A stretch of DNA of 64,000 bases from Trichloromonas sp034006665 (GTDB lineage: Bacteria > Desulfobacterota > Desulfuromonadia > Desulfuromonadales > Trichloromonadaceae): positions 1 through 64,000 of the forward strand of contig NZ_JAVESI010000010.1 in assembly GCF_034006665.1 (NCBI RefSeq), written 5' to 3'. Positions 33,976-43,354 of the stretch are shown in pieces. Numbering within the stretch: the stretch's first letter is position 1; each line of letters opens with the position of its first letter. Position numbers and translations under genes: made by a program. The notes under the pieces were generated by a model. The model worked only from the letters and a program-made list of their open reading frames with translations, was not told the DNA's origin and did no database searches.

Positions 33976-36807
33976 ATGTCTGTTGTTGTTCTTGTAAATC
34001 CCGACATCGAGCGTCTTCAAGAACGGTTTGGGACGGTAACGCTTACAAAGCTCAAACCACAACCTCCCTTAGGTTTGTGTTCTATAGCAGCAACCTTGTT
34101 GGAGTGTGGTCATTCTGTATCCATCGTTGATGGTTATGCGGAGGCATTGACACCGGCTAAACTTGCAGACCGAGTTCTTGAATTTAATCCGGAAATCGTT
34201 GGTTTTACCGTAACCTGTCTAAATGCAGAACACGCGGAATTGTCAGCGACGCTAATAAAAAGAAGAAATAACAAGATAAAAATAGTTTTTGGCGGACCAC
34301 AAGTCACTCTTCAGTCTGATTCGGCCCTTGACTGCCCGGCTGTTGATTATGCTGTACTGGAAGAGGGGGATCTGACCTTTCCGCAAATGGTAGAAGCCCT
34401 TGAGCAGAATAGCGATCTGTCTGAAATTCCTGGAATAATTTTGCGCGACAGCGCGGGGCGGCCAAAACTTACCGCCCCGCCGGTGCCGGTTGCCAAACTT
34501 GACTCCCTTCCCCTGCCGGCTCGGCATCTGCTGGACTGGGACAATTACAACCTGAGTGGCGACTACTTGATGCCGGCTCACAGGGTGTTTACCTTGTCTT
34601 CCAGCCGAGGCTGTCCCTATCAATGCACCTTCTGTTCCAGCGCCACCCACTGGCGAAGCGCCTATCGTTCCCGTAGCCCCGAAAATGTGGTAGATGAAAT
34701 AGAGACATTGATTCGTGATTTCGGTGCGGATGCTCTAAATTTTCGCGAAGATAATTTCATGGTGAATCACAGGCGAGTCGCCGATATTTGCCTTGAAATC
34801 AAACGCCGCAGCATACGCATCCCTTGGGTCTGTGAGGCGCGCGTCGACAACCTTAATCCTGAAATCCTCGCCTTAATGAAGGAGGCAGGTCTGACCGGGA
34901 TCTGGTGTGGGGTCGAATCCGGATCGCCAAAAATCCTCAAGCAGATTAAAAAGGGCTATTCAGTGGATCAGATTCGCCAGGCTTTTAAGTGGATCAACCA
35001 ATTGGGGCTGACCTCGCGTGCGGGGTTTATGATTGGTATTCCTGATGAAACGGAGGAGGATATCCAGAAAACTCTTGATCTGGCCATCAGCATCGAGCCC
35101 ACTCACGCATATTTTCAATCATATGTCGCATTTCCTCGTAGCGAACTCTACGACTATGTTGAAAAGAACCATCTTTATTGTGACAAGTGGAGAGACGTTT
35201 ATAATGTCAAGCCACGCAATATAGAAAAAAATAAGTATCATCAATTTGAATCAGAGATGCGACACAAGTTTGACCAAGCAAAAATCCTTAGGGTCAATAA
35301 CAAAGAATATTTAAATAATATAGGAGAGCGAGTGTTAGTTTTTTGTACCGCTGGACTCGCCTTGATAGACGCTGCAATTTCTCAAATATCGATTCAGAAA
35401 AGCGACATAATAATTGACGCACTCTGTAACAAACGACTTTTAAGTCAGATGAAAGAACACCGAAAAATAGAAAAAGTCTTCAGTTACCAGACAGATTTTC
35501 TTTATCCGGTCAGCTTACCCCTAGAGCTTGATAATAATAGTTATGACACAATTCTCATTCTCTATAATAACGAAAACGGACAAGGCTATGAAAATGTCGT
35601 ATCCGCCGCTAAAAAAATTAATTTCGGAAATTTATTAAGAATGAACAATCGCGGCATCATTCGAAAAATTAGTGCTGAAGCAGAAAAAAATCAGCACTCG
35701 GGTCAAACTGAAAGTGTTCATTGGTCTGATGCTCTTGCTGCTACAATCCCGCCGTTTGTTAAGGGTGAAGGCCGTTTACATCTGGGGTGCGGAGGTCATC
35801 TTTTAGAGGGCTGGCTCAATGTTGATATTAAAAATGCCCCAGGAATCATCCAAATGAAGCTCCCTGAAGGGCTGCGCCATTTTGAAAGTTCGTCCATGCG
35901 CCTCATCTACGCTTCACATTTTCTTGAGCATCTCGCGTATCCGGGAGAGGCGTTAGAGTTTCTCAAAGAATGTTATCGCCTGCTGACGCCCGGGGGCACC
36001 ATTCGACTCATTGTGCCCGGCATTGAAAAAATAATCCGCGCATATGTCGCAGATGATGAGATTTTTTTTAAAGTCCAGGAGCAGTTCCATCCAAAATGGT
36101 GTTCAACCAAGCTCGAACACCTGATGTATGCGTTGCAGCAGGATGGAGAACATAAATATGGTTATGATTTTGAGACACTATCAAAGCTGCTGAGGCAAGC
36201 AGGGTTCGGTCAAATATTTGAAAGCGATTACAACGAAAGCCCATGCGACACACTTCGCATTGACTACCGGGGAAAGGGAACGTCTCTGTTCGTTGAGGCC
36301 TCCTGTGGTGAGAACAGCGAAATGCACTTACCAGAAAGCGCAAGTCACTTGAGCGGTAATGGCATACCACAATTTCAAAATGTTGGATTACGTGTCCTGG
36401 TTTTTTGTACTTCAGGAATCGCCATCGTTGAGAGTGCTCTGCGGAAAATCCGCAAAGACAACCCTGATTGCATCCTTGAAACCCTTTCGAATCAGGCGCT
36501 TGCCGCACGGATTAAAGGCCGTGAAGATGTCAGTCGACAATATGTATACACAGCTGAAAATGTTTCTTCCGCAACCCTGACGGATGAAAGGTTGCAATCG
36601 CTTAAAGAGCAGCACTTCGATACAATTGTAATAACCTTCAGTAACGGCCTTGGGCAAGGGTATGACGAAGTTATTGAAGTTGCCAGGAGTCTTCGCCCAG
36701 GAAAGCTTCTCAGTTATAATCGTCTTGGGGTTGTTGGAAAGATTGCTATTGAACAACAGGGCACAGCGATTGATCGTCCCCTATCACACAATTGCGAGTT
36801 AAGTTAA
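33976..36807 (+). CDS. B12-binding radical SAM / methyltransferase fusion with two repeated Rossmann-like domains
   Basis: A 943-residue multidomain protein. Residues 1-150 are cobalamin-binding-like (PPLGLCSIAATLLECGH...). Residues 205-430 are a radical SAM core with cluster ligands C213, C217 and C220 (CPYQCTFC). Residues 598-775 are a class I methyltransferase (LHLGCGG, WLNVD, SHFLEHL, LLTPGGTIRLIVPG). On each side of it lies a copy of one domain: 451-565 and 805-923, both starting RVLVFCT.G and ending with N...GQGY..V...A......LL..N..G...KI. I do not know a name for this domain. It may C-methylate and bind a glycan precursor. It adjoins glycosyltransferases and overlaps the next gene by one base. 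Confidence 0.82.
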   Translation: MSVVVLVNPDIERLQERFGTVTLTKLKPQPPLGLCSIAATLLECGHSVSIVDGYAEALTPAKLADRVLEFNPEIVGFTVTCLNAEHAELSATLIKRRNNKIKIVFGGPQVTLQSDSALDCPAVDYAVLEEGDLTFPQMVEALEQNSDLSEIPGIILRDSAGRPKLTAPPVPVAKLDSLPLPARHLLDWDNYNLSGDYLMPAHRVFTLSSSRGCPYQCTFCSSATHWRSAYRSRSPENVVDEIETLIRDFGADALNFREDNFMVNHRRVADICLEIKRRSIRIPWVCEARVDNLNPEILALMKEAGLTGIWCGVESGSPKILKQIKKGYSVDQIRQAFKWINQLGLTSRAGFMIGIPDETEEDIQKTLDLAISIEPTHAYFQSYVAFPRSELYDYVEKNHLYCDKWRDVYNVKPRNIEKNKYHQFESEMRHKFDQAKILRVNNKEYLNNIGERVLVFCTAGLALIDAAISQISIQKSDIIIDALCNKRLLSQMKEHRKIEKVFSYQTDFLYPVSLPLELDNNSYDTILILYNNENGQGYENVVSAAKKINFGNLLRMNNRGIIRKISAEAEKNQHSGQTESVHWSDALAATIPPFVKGEGRLHLGCGGHLLEGWLNVDIKNAPGIIQMKLPEGLRHFESSSMRLIYASHFLEHLAYPGEALEFLKECYRLLTPGGTIRLIVPGIEKIIRAYVADDEIFFKVQEQFHPKWCSTKLEHLMYALQQDGEHKYGYDFETLSKLLRQAGFGQIFESDYNESPCDTLRIDYRGKGTSLFVEASCGENSEMHLPESASHLSGNGIPQFQNVGLRVLVFCTSGIAIVESALRKIRKDNPDCILETLSNQALAARIKGREDVSRQYVYTAENVSSATLTDERLQSLKEQHFDTIVITFSNGLGQGYDEVIEVARSLRPGKLLSYNRLGVVGKIAIEQQGTAIDRPLSHNCELS

Positions 36808-37469
36808 TGAACCAGACATCATCTGTAATGAAACAGGTACAGAACGAATTTAGTGCCCTCGGCATCTCCTGTTCGGAAGAGCGTTTTACTTCCCTGTTGT
36901 CGATTCCGATCAATGAATACGCAGGTAATCTTCGGACCACGGTACAACGGTTGGACCTCAGTTCCGACGATCATCTGCTGATCCTGCGAACGGCCAATAT
37001 CCACTTTGTTGAAGCCTTATTGACGGTGGTTTTTGAGGTGTTTCCGACTATCCGTGTCGATCTTGTAACCCAACAGGCTTTTTTGCCTTACATCAAACAT
37101 CCGCAGGTCAATGCGATTCTGATACCCGATGGTCCGATCACGACAGAATCATTGGCCAATATTTTGACGAAAGATTCACAAAAAAAATACCTTCTGGCAT
37201 TGGTCCCCTATTCCAATGCCTATGGGGACGGCTATGAAAATGTTATCTTGGCCGTTCGCAACAGTTTTTCGGGTAAAATGCGCGGTGTCGGGTCCAATGG
37301 ACGCATGCGCATGATCTATCGTTATCCGCGTATCGCTTGGGCGTTGCGCAGACCACTGCGAGCGGCAGGTTTTGCTCTGATGCTCATACTTCTGACAGGG
37401 ATGGCTTTATGGTTCAAGGGATTCTTGCCGGCGAAACGTCGGCTCAAAAAAATATACACCCCAGGATAA
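36807..37469 (+). CDS. Membrane-anchored single copy of the repeated Rossmann-like domain
   Basis: A 220-residue protein whose residues 56-170 resemble the twin domains of the preceding protein: a hydrophobic first strand (HLLILRTANIHFVEALL), a second hydrophobic strand, then ALVPYSNAYGDGYENVILAV and a closing GSNGRMRMI. One membrane helix follows (about 187-205) and a basic tail. ATG 36807 overlaps the previous stop (TAATG). The last 61 bases overlap the next gene. It may be a remote GT-B-like or heptosyltransferase-like half. Function unknown. Confidence 0.68.
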   Translation: MNQTSSVMKQVQNEFSALGISCSEERFTSLLSIPINEYAGNLRTTVQRLDLSSDDHLLILRTANIHFVEALLTVVFEVFPTIRVDLVTQQAFLPYIKHPQVNAILIPDGPITTESLANILTKDSQKKYLLALVPYSNAYGDGYENVILAVRNSFSGKMRGVGSNGRMRMIYRYPRIAWALRRPLRAAGFALMLILLTGMALWFKGFLPAKRRLKKIYTPG

Positions 37470-38347
37470 CAGTTATTGTCCCTGTTCGTGATGCGGAAGG
37501 AACTATTGCAAAATGCATCCGAGCACTTCTTGCACAAGACTATCCACAGAGTCTTGTGCAGATCATCATTGCGGACAACGGTTCAACTGATCATACCCAA
37601 GAGATCATACGTTCATTCCCTGTCGAAATGGTGATTGAACCAAAAGCCGGTTCTTACAATGCGAGAAATCTCGCACTCCCGCTGGCCAGCGGTGAGATCA
37701 TCGCCTTTACCGATTCTGACTGTGTCCCGGAACCCGATTGGCTCAGTTGCCTGATCCGTGGTTTCGATGACCCTCGGGTTGTCGGCTGCGGCGGGAAAAT
37801 TGAAGATTTCATCGGCACCGGATGGGTCCAGTCATACAGCAACCGCTATGTTCTGCGGCAAGACCAGTCACTCGCCGAAAGCACGAGGCCACATCCTTAT
37901 ATCATCGGTGCGAATATGGCCTACCGCCGAGAGGTTTTCAGCGAGATCGGCACCTTTGATGGCCGCTTTATCTCGGGAGGCGATACCGACATGAGTTGGC
38001 GCGTCCAGCAGGCGGGCTACCGTATAAAATATGTTCCGGAAGCCGTAGTCCATCACTTTCACCGGGCCTCAGTCGCCGGGCTTTATGGACAATATTTCCG
38101 ATATGGTATCGGGCGTCATTGCCTGACCTATAAGCACCTCAAAAAAACGGGCGATCAGAGGTATGTTTATACCGTCTGGCGCAGCGTTCAGCGCACCCAT
38201 GAGGTTTTTTGCAGTTGGCTTAATTGTGTTTGGGAAACGGCTCTTTCCTCCCCGACGGCAAAAAACCTTTTTTTAGATTTTATTCGTCAGGGTGCCCATC
38301 TCTCCGGTCTTGTCGCTGGGAAATTTCTTTATGCCGGAAAGCTCTGA
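37409..38347 (+). CDS. Family 2 glycosyltransferase
   Basis: A 312-residue GT-A enzyme. ITVIVPVRDAEGTI, IIIADNGSTDHTQEII, FTDSDCVPEPDWL (DxD metal site), and FISGGDTDMSWRVQQAG (acidic catalytic region) are intact. It lacks membrane helices apart from a weak hydrophobic tail. ATG 37409 lies within the preceding gene, so translation is probably coupled. The donor is unknown; a role in extending the flagellin glycan is inferred from the island. Confidence 0.87.
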   Translation: MVQGILAGETSAQKNIHPRITVIVPVRDAEGTIAKCIRALLAQDYPQSLVQIIIADNGSTDHTQEIIRSFPVEMVIEPKAGSYNARNLALPLASGEIIAFTDSDCVPEPDWLSCLIRGFDDPRVVGCGGKIEDFIGTGWVQSYSNRYVLRQDQSLAESTRPHPYIIGANMAYRREVFSEIGTFDGRFISGGDTDMSWRVQQAGYRIKYVPEAVVHHFHRASVAGLYGQYFRYGIGRHCLTYKHLKKTGDQRYVYTVWRSVQRTHEVFCSWLNCVWETALSSPTAKNLFLDFIRQGAHLSGLVAGKFLYAGKL

Positions 38348-39218
38348 AAACTTAACTGTAAGCGTTGTTGTGCCAGTCTACAACGGAGCCGAGTATATCG
38401 GTGACTGCATAGAAGCATTGTTGCATCAAGATTTTAAGTCAGACCAGTTCGAGATTATCGTTGTCAACAACAGATCGACCGATAACACACAGGAAATTAT
38501 AGATCGTTATCCGGTCCGCTCGCTTTATGAGTCTAAACGTGGCCCAGCCGCAGCCCGTAACGCTGGCATCCGGGCTTCGACCGCCAAGTTTATTGCTTTT
38601 ACTGATGCCGACTGCATTCCGCATGATGATTGGCTTTCGAAGCTTATTTTTTCCATGACGGACTCTGTGTGCGGTGCCGGCGGCCAAATCCTTTCTTATT
38701 ACGAAGATGACGCTGTTTCAACTTTTATAGATCAGATTGTTTTTCGTCAGCGTTACAACATATTGCAGAAAAATCCGCCCCATATCACCACAGCAAACGC
38801 CTGCTATCTGCGCACTTCACTTGAAAAAATAGGCCTGTTTGATGAATCCTTTCCTTTTGCCGCTGGTGAAGATCGCGATATTGGTGAACGCCTAGCTATG
38901 GCGGGAGGGACCTTTGTCTTCGCTGAGGCGGCAATAATCCGTCATAAACACCCACAAACACTAGAGGGTTTCTATCATCAACGTTTTCGCCATGGTTCTG
39001 GCCAATTTTATACAGTTCTCAAAAAATACAGTAAGATATCACTTCCACAAATGTTGAAAGAAATCAATAGTGACAGATTGATAAATTTGGGTTTTCAGGT
39101 TGTTTTCTGTAATGGTTCAAAACAGGAAAGATTCCTTCGGTTGCTGCAACTTATAGATTCTGCCGCATACACAAATGGACTTATTTGGAGATATTTTATG
39201 TATCTTTGCGGGAAATAA
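38331..39218 (+). CDS. Family 2 glycosyltransferase
   Basis: A 295-residue GT-A enzyme clearly related to its upstream neighbour: VSVVVPVYNGAEYIGDCIEALL, IIVVNNRSTDNTQEII, FTDADCIPHDDWLSKL, and FPFAAGEDRDIGERLAMAGG. The two are probably products of an old duplication. The start overlaps the previous gene by 17 bases. The sequence drifts to higher AT toward its 3' end. Confidence 0.87.
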   Translation: MPESSENLTVSVVVPVYNGAEYIGDCIEALLHQDFKSDQFEIIVVNNRSTDNTQEIIDRYPVRSLYESKRGPAAARNAGIRASTAKFIAFTDADCIPHDDWLSKLIFSMTDSVCGAGGQILSYYEDDAVSTFIDQIVFRQRYNILQKNPPHITTANACYLRTSLEKIGLFDESFPFAAGEDRDIGERLAMAGGTFVFAEAAIIRHKHPQTLEGFYHQRFRHGSGQFYTVLKKYSKISLPQMLKEINSDRLINLGFQVVFCNGSKQERFLRLLQLIDSAAYTNGLIWRYFMYLCGK

Positions 39219-39255
39219 CTCTTTCTAATTCGGGGAGTCAGCAAAAGGAAAAAAT

Positions 39256-40377
39256 ATGAAATATGCTTTTCAGGGGTATAAGAAAGCTTTTCTCGATGGT
39301 CTTGGACGTTTTGGGTTAGAAAATGCGACTCTTCTCGATGTCGGTTGTGGTCGTGGGGAATGTGTCACTTATTTAACTGAAACAACAAAGGCTGCCAAAG
39401 TCTTTGGGGTAGACCCGGGATTGAATGACAACCCTATGTACGCTGGCGCATCTCTCCAAGGTGAAAGTTATCAACTCTTCCCAGCATCTGCTGAAAATAC
39501 AGGTTTCCCAGACCAGTCAATTGACGTAATCTTTTCGCTGGTGGTATTTGAACATTTACCTTTCCTGAAAGAAACGCTTGAGGAATTTTATCGCATTCTA
39601 AAGCCGGGAGGGATTTTTGTTTCCTTTTGGTCGCCGTTGTGGAGTTCACGTCATGGCCATCATTTTATGTTCTGGATTCCGGAGTTGGCGCCCTTACTCG
39701 AACCTTGGAGCCATCTTCTTCTTACGCAAGAAAATCTACGAGCTCAACTAAATGACTACCTGCATCCGAGCGCTGTCGACTATGTTATCCGCAGTATTTA
39801 TGAGTCTTCCGCTCTTAATCGGCGTCCATATCGAGACTATATAGATGCATTTGCTGAGATGTCTTTAGAACGGGTTTACTTGAAAGAACTGATGACACAG
39901 GCTCCGCCACCCGAAGTTTTTGACAATCTGCCGATAAAATTTCGGGATGGGTGCAGAGTCGGTGGGTTTGACGTTGTCTTTCAACGCCCGGGGGGGAGTC
40001 GTCAAGTCAGCATTGATGAGGTTGAGGCCTTCTTCGCAGAAGTCCACAAGCCTGTTCCAAAACCGGATGTCATATTCATCGACAATGAAAAAATCCTTGG
40101 AGCAATCGGCAAAACAAAAGGGGGCACTTTGGTTTTCACGCGTCAAGAGGCCCAAGTTGCCGATGCTGAAGCATTACGTTCACAACTGAGCAACTTCACT
40201 CTCGTGGAACATGAGCTTAAGCCGGGTCAACTCATTCCTAAATATGATCTTGCCATCATTTTGCAGAGTACAGAGTCCAATTTTTCCTTCACCCAAGCCA
40301 TTAGTCACGTTATAAGAGCGAAGAGAATTATTGCGGTAGACGAAACCGGTGTTGTCATGGAGTTGTCTTCGTCGTGA
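39256..40377 (+). CDS. SAM-dependent methyltransferase with extra C-terminal domain
   Basis: A 373-residue protein. Residues 20-130 form a class I methyltransferase: TLLDVGCGRGECVTYL, VFGVDPG, FSLVVFEHLPFL, ILKPGGIFV. A helical middle part follows. Residues about 268-370 look like a fourth, weaker copy of the Rossmann-like domain seen in the two genes further upstream: DVIFIDNEKILGAI, then YDLAIILQST, and closing RIIAVDETGVVMEL. AAGGAAAA precedes the ATG. Its stop overlaps the next gene (GTGA). Confidence 0.82.
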   Translation: MKYAFQGYKKAFLDGLGRFGLENATLLDVGCGRGECVTYLTETTKAAKVFGVDPGLNDNPMYAGASLQGESYQLFPASAENTGFPDQSIDVIFSLVVFEHLPFLKETLEEFYRILKPGGIFVSFWSPLWSSRHGHHFMFWIPELAPLLEPWSHLLLTQENLRAQLNDYLHPSAVDYVIRSIYESSALNRRPYRDYIDAFAEMSLERVYLKELMTQAPPPEVFDNLPIKFRDGCRVGGFDVVFQRPGGSRQVSIDEVEAFFAEVHKPVPKPDVIFIDNEKILGAIGKTKGGTLVFTRQEAQVADAEALRSQLSNFTLVEHELKPGQLIPKYDLAIILQSTESNFSFTQAISHVIRAKRIIAVDETGVVMELSSS

Positions 40378-41537
40378 ATCGCATGCAAAGACAGGGGGCT
40401 CTAAGTTGCAGTGTTGTTGTTCCAGCCTACAATTCGACCCCCTTTATCCGGCAAGCACTCGAGAGCCTCCTGCAACAATCTACCGTGCCGGAAGAGATAA
40501 TCGTGGTCGATAACGGATCGTCGGATGATACGGTTGCCGTTGTTGAAAAATTTGGCCCTCCTGTCCGGTTGCTGCGGGAACAAAGCAGGGGGGCCTCTTT
40601 CGCTAGGAATTACGGTATTTATGGAGCTCGAGGCGACTTAGTCGCTTTCCTGGACGCAGATGATGTCAGTTTGCCCCTCCGGATCGAAAAGCAGCGGCAG
40701 GTCTTTATGGAGAGCCCTGCTACGGCCCTTGTTTTTTCAGCCATGGCTTATTCAAACGGAGATCTGCAACTCCTCGGAAGGCTGTCAAGGTGTGAAAACT
40801 TCTGTGAGAAAGGGTTTTTCGGACAGTTACTAGAGCGCAATCAGATCGGGTCGACTTCTGTTGCTATGGTTAGAAGATCGCGGCTTTTGGAAGTCGGAGG
40901 GTTTGACGTCCATATTACTCACAATGAAGAGTATGATCTCTGGTTACGACTTGCATCGTCATTCCCGGTAAAATATCTGGACGAGGTTCTGGTTCATTAC
41001 CGCATTCACGGGAGCAATATAAGTCATCAGCGCGAAGCCCAAAGAGCCAATGAAAAAAAAGCCCTAGAGAAATATAGTCTAGTGCAAATCCGCCAAGCCC
41101 TCAAGGTCACCTACCCCGACGAGCCCTACTATCAACAAATTGCTATCGCCAGAATTCTTCTACGGGTGGAAAACATATGTGGCGCAAAAGAGCACTTGGA
41201 AGCATTGCGACATGTGTGGCCAGAGAGTTCTGATGCTGCTTTTTTGCTCGGCGTCTGCTACCAACTCAGTGGGAAAAACGACAAAGCGGTAAGAGAATAT
41301 CATTCATGTCTCGAATTAAACTCAAATCAGGCTGAAGCATCCAACAACCTTGGCGTTCTGGCGGCAATAACAGGGGAGAGGAACCGAGCTGTCCTTCACT
41401 TCCAGGCAGCGATAAAATTGAGGCAACACTACTCCGACCCAATCGAAAACCTGCGTATCGTCCACTCACCTGAATACAATCCAAGTGCTCTGCGCAGCAC
41501 TCTGAATACCCTGCGCAAAGAGCTTAAGCCCCTCTGA
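40374..41537 (+). CDS. Family 2 glycosyltransferase with TPR tail
   Basis: A 387-residue protein. Residues 10-230 are a GT-A domain: CSVVVPAYNSTPFIRQAL, IIVVDNGSSDDTVAVV, FLDADDVSLPLR (DxD), and GGFDVHITHNEEYDLWLRLA. Residues about 255-370 are TPR units (AAFLLGVCYQLSGKNDKAVREYHSCLELN, then EASNNLGVLAAITGERNRAVLHFQAAIKL, split), which may bind flagellin. GTG start overlapping the upstream stop. It is the last plus-strand gene of this operon; no clear terminator follows. Confidence 0.85.
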   Translation: MNRMQRQGALSCSVVVPAYNSTPFIRQALESLLQQSTVPEEIIVVDNGSSDDTVAVVEKFGPPVRLLREQSRGASFARNYGIYGARGDLVAFLDADDVSLPLRIEKQRQVFMESPATALVFSAMAYSNGDLQLLGRLSRCENFCEKGFFGQLLERNQIGSTSVAMVRRSRLLEVGGFDVHITHNEEYDLWLRLASSFPVKYLDEVLVHYRIHGSNISHQREAQRANEKKALEKYSLVQIRQALKVTYPDEPYYQQIAIARILLRVENICGAKEHLEALRHVWPESSDAAFLLGVCYQLSGKNDKAVREYHSCLELNSNQAEASNNLGVLAAITGERNRAVLHFQAAIKLRQHYSDPIENLRIVHSPEYNPSALRSTLNTLRKELKPL

Positions 41538-41619
41538 CTTGTCTTTTCTTTCAGAAATTACACCTTATTCTGATTGGCATTAACGCATGCGTTTAGCCGA
41601 GCTAAATGTTATTAATGGC

Positions 41620-43308
41620 TTACAACTTAAGTGTGCGGTCTTTAAAAACTACAAAATTTTGTAAAAAAATGGCGTCCAAGTCCGACTCCATAAAAAACTT
41701 ATGAGCCTGCTCAGGGCTTTCAACAATTGGTTCTCCACGTCCATTTAAAGAGGTGTTCATGACGAGAGGTATGCCAGTTAATTTATAAAATTCATTGATT
41801 AAATTATGGAAAATCAAATTGTCTTTTTTTGACACAATCTGCGGGCGGGTCGAACCATCAACGTGCACGGCAGCTGGTATTCGATTGATTTTATCTTTTC
41901 TAACTGGAAGGGCAATAATCATAAATTTCGCACATTGAGGAATTATTCCATCAATATAGTCGTGTTGAAATTCTTCTAAAATAGACATGGCCAAGGGGCG
42001 CCAGCGCTCTCTGTCTTTAATGTCATTTACCAAGTCCTTGTACTGTGGCTTGCATGGATTGCTGATGATACTGCGATTCCCAAGAGCTCTAGCCCCAGCT
42101 TCCATTCGACCGTTAAACCAACCGATAACTTTGCCATCAGCAACTAATTTTGCCGCCACTTTCCATGGGTTTTCAACGTGAAAAAATTCAGTATTTGTCG
42201 ACTGGAGAAAGTCTAAGATGTATTCGTTACTGTATTCAGTGCCGTAATATAAATGCTCTAATGGTGTAAAATTTCGAATATCTGTGCTTTCCATTATTTC
42301 AAGGATAGCAGAACCAATCATGCAGCCATTGTCCCCTGCAAGTGGCTGAATAAAAATATTATCCACTAATCCAGAATGAAATATTCTATTATTCAAGCTA
42401 ACATTCATTGCAAGTCCACCTGCTAAACATAAATTTCTTGAACTAATTCTTTGTTGGTTTGAACAGACAATTCCAATAATAATCTCTTCCACGGTTTTTT
42501 GTAAAAAATAAGCAATGTTTTTGTAGATTTGATCAATATCATTGCGTTTTTCTTTTATTAGCCTTTTTACTGAAAAAATTTCTTCAAGTAGGGCATAGCG
42601 GGTTTCGTAGTCTCCTACAATCAGTTTCTTTTCAACCTTATAGCCGTAGTTGTCATAAGAAATTAATTCTGTTGCAAAAATGCGCTCTATGTTTTCATCG
42701 GGATTGCCATACGGAGCTAGCCCCATAGTTTGACCTTCTCCACTGTTAGGCTGAAAACCTAGGAAGCCAGTCAGTGTTGAATAAAAAATTCCTAGCGAGT
42801 CGGGCCATACAAAGTTTTGTAATTTTCTTATTTTACCGCCTTCCGCAGCGTATACGGCTGTAGCCTCCTCCTCGCCTGTTCCATCGGCAGTAACAATTAG
42901 GCATTCGTCAAATCCGCTTAAGTAGTAAGCTGAGGCCGCGTGGCAAAGGTGATGGTTATAATATTTTATCGGTGGCAATTTTTCTGTTGGAAAAATTTTT
43001 CTAAGATCATTTATTACAATTTTAGTAGCCTCGGACATTATGTCGATAGATTCGTCTTTTTTAAGAAAAAACCACTTGTCTGGCTGAAAGGGAATAGTAA
43101 TAGAATCAATGTTGCTTATTTTTAATTCATTAATCTTAAGTGATTTCAAAATAGACAGATGTGGGAACGTTTTGTGTGCGTTTTTTTTTCTGGTTAGTCT
43201 TTCTTCTTCTATTATAGAAAGTATTTGTGAATCTTTCATAATTATAGTAGTAGCATCATGAGAGCCAAAATATTTTGAATTACTCGGCTTGAAAGATAAA
43301 ACATACAT
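41620..43308 (-). CDS. NodU/CmcH-family carbamoyltransferase
   Basis: A 562-residue enzyme transferring a carbamoyl group from carbamoyl phosphate, via carbamoyl-adenylate, to a hydroxyl of a small molecule or sugar. The kinase-like N-terminal domain has GSHDATTIIMKD, EEERLTRKKNAHKTFP, NHHLCHAASAYYLSGFDE and VTADGTGEEEAT; the YrdC-like C-terminal part has GWFNGRMEAGARALGNRSII and VMNTSLNGRGEPIV. ATG 43308 was chosen: AAAGGA precedes it, and the protein then starts like its family. An upstream in-frame start would overlap the neighbouring gene. It is strongly AT-rich. The target is probably the flagellin glycan. Confidence 0.9.
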   Translation of the reverse strand: MYVLSFKPSNSKYFGSHDATTIIMKDSQILSIIEEERLTRKKNAHKTFPHLSILKSLKINELKISNIDSITIPFQPDKWFFLKKDESIDIMSEATKIVINDLRKIFPTEKLPPIKYYNHHLCHAASAYYLSGFDECLIVTADGTGEEEATAVYAAEGGKIRKLQNFVWPDSLGIFYSTLTGFLGFQPNSGEGQTMGLAPYGNPDENIERIFATELISYDNYGYKVEKKLIVGDYETRYALLEEIFSVKRLIKEKRNDIDQIYKNIAYFLQKTVEEIIIGIVCSNQQRISSRNLCLAGGLAMNVSLNNRIFHSGLVDNIFIQPLAGDNGCMIGSAILEIMESTDIRNFTPLEHLYYGTEYSNEYILDFLQSTNTEFFHVENPWKVAAKLVADGKVIGWFNGRMEAGARALGNRSIISNPCKPQYKDLVNDIKDRERWRPLAMSILEEFQHDYIDGIIPQCAKFMIIALPVRKDKINRIPAAVHVDGSTRPQIVSKKDNLIFHNLINEFYKLTGIPLVMNTSLNGRGEPIVESPEQAHKFFMESDLDAIFLQNFVVFKDRTLKL

Positions 43309-43354
43309 GAGAAGTCCTTTTTGTTTTCTGTTTAATGCAGAATAAAGTGACCAT

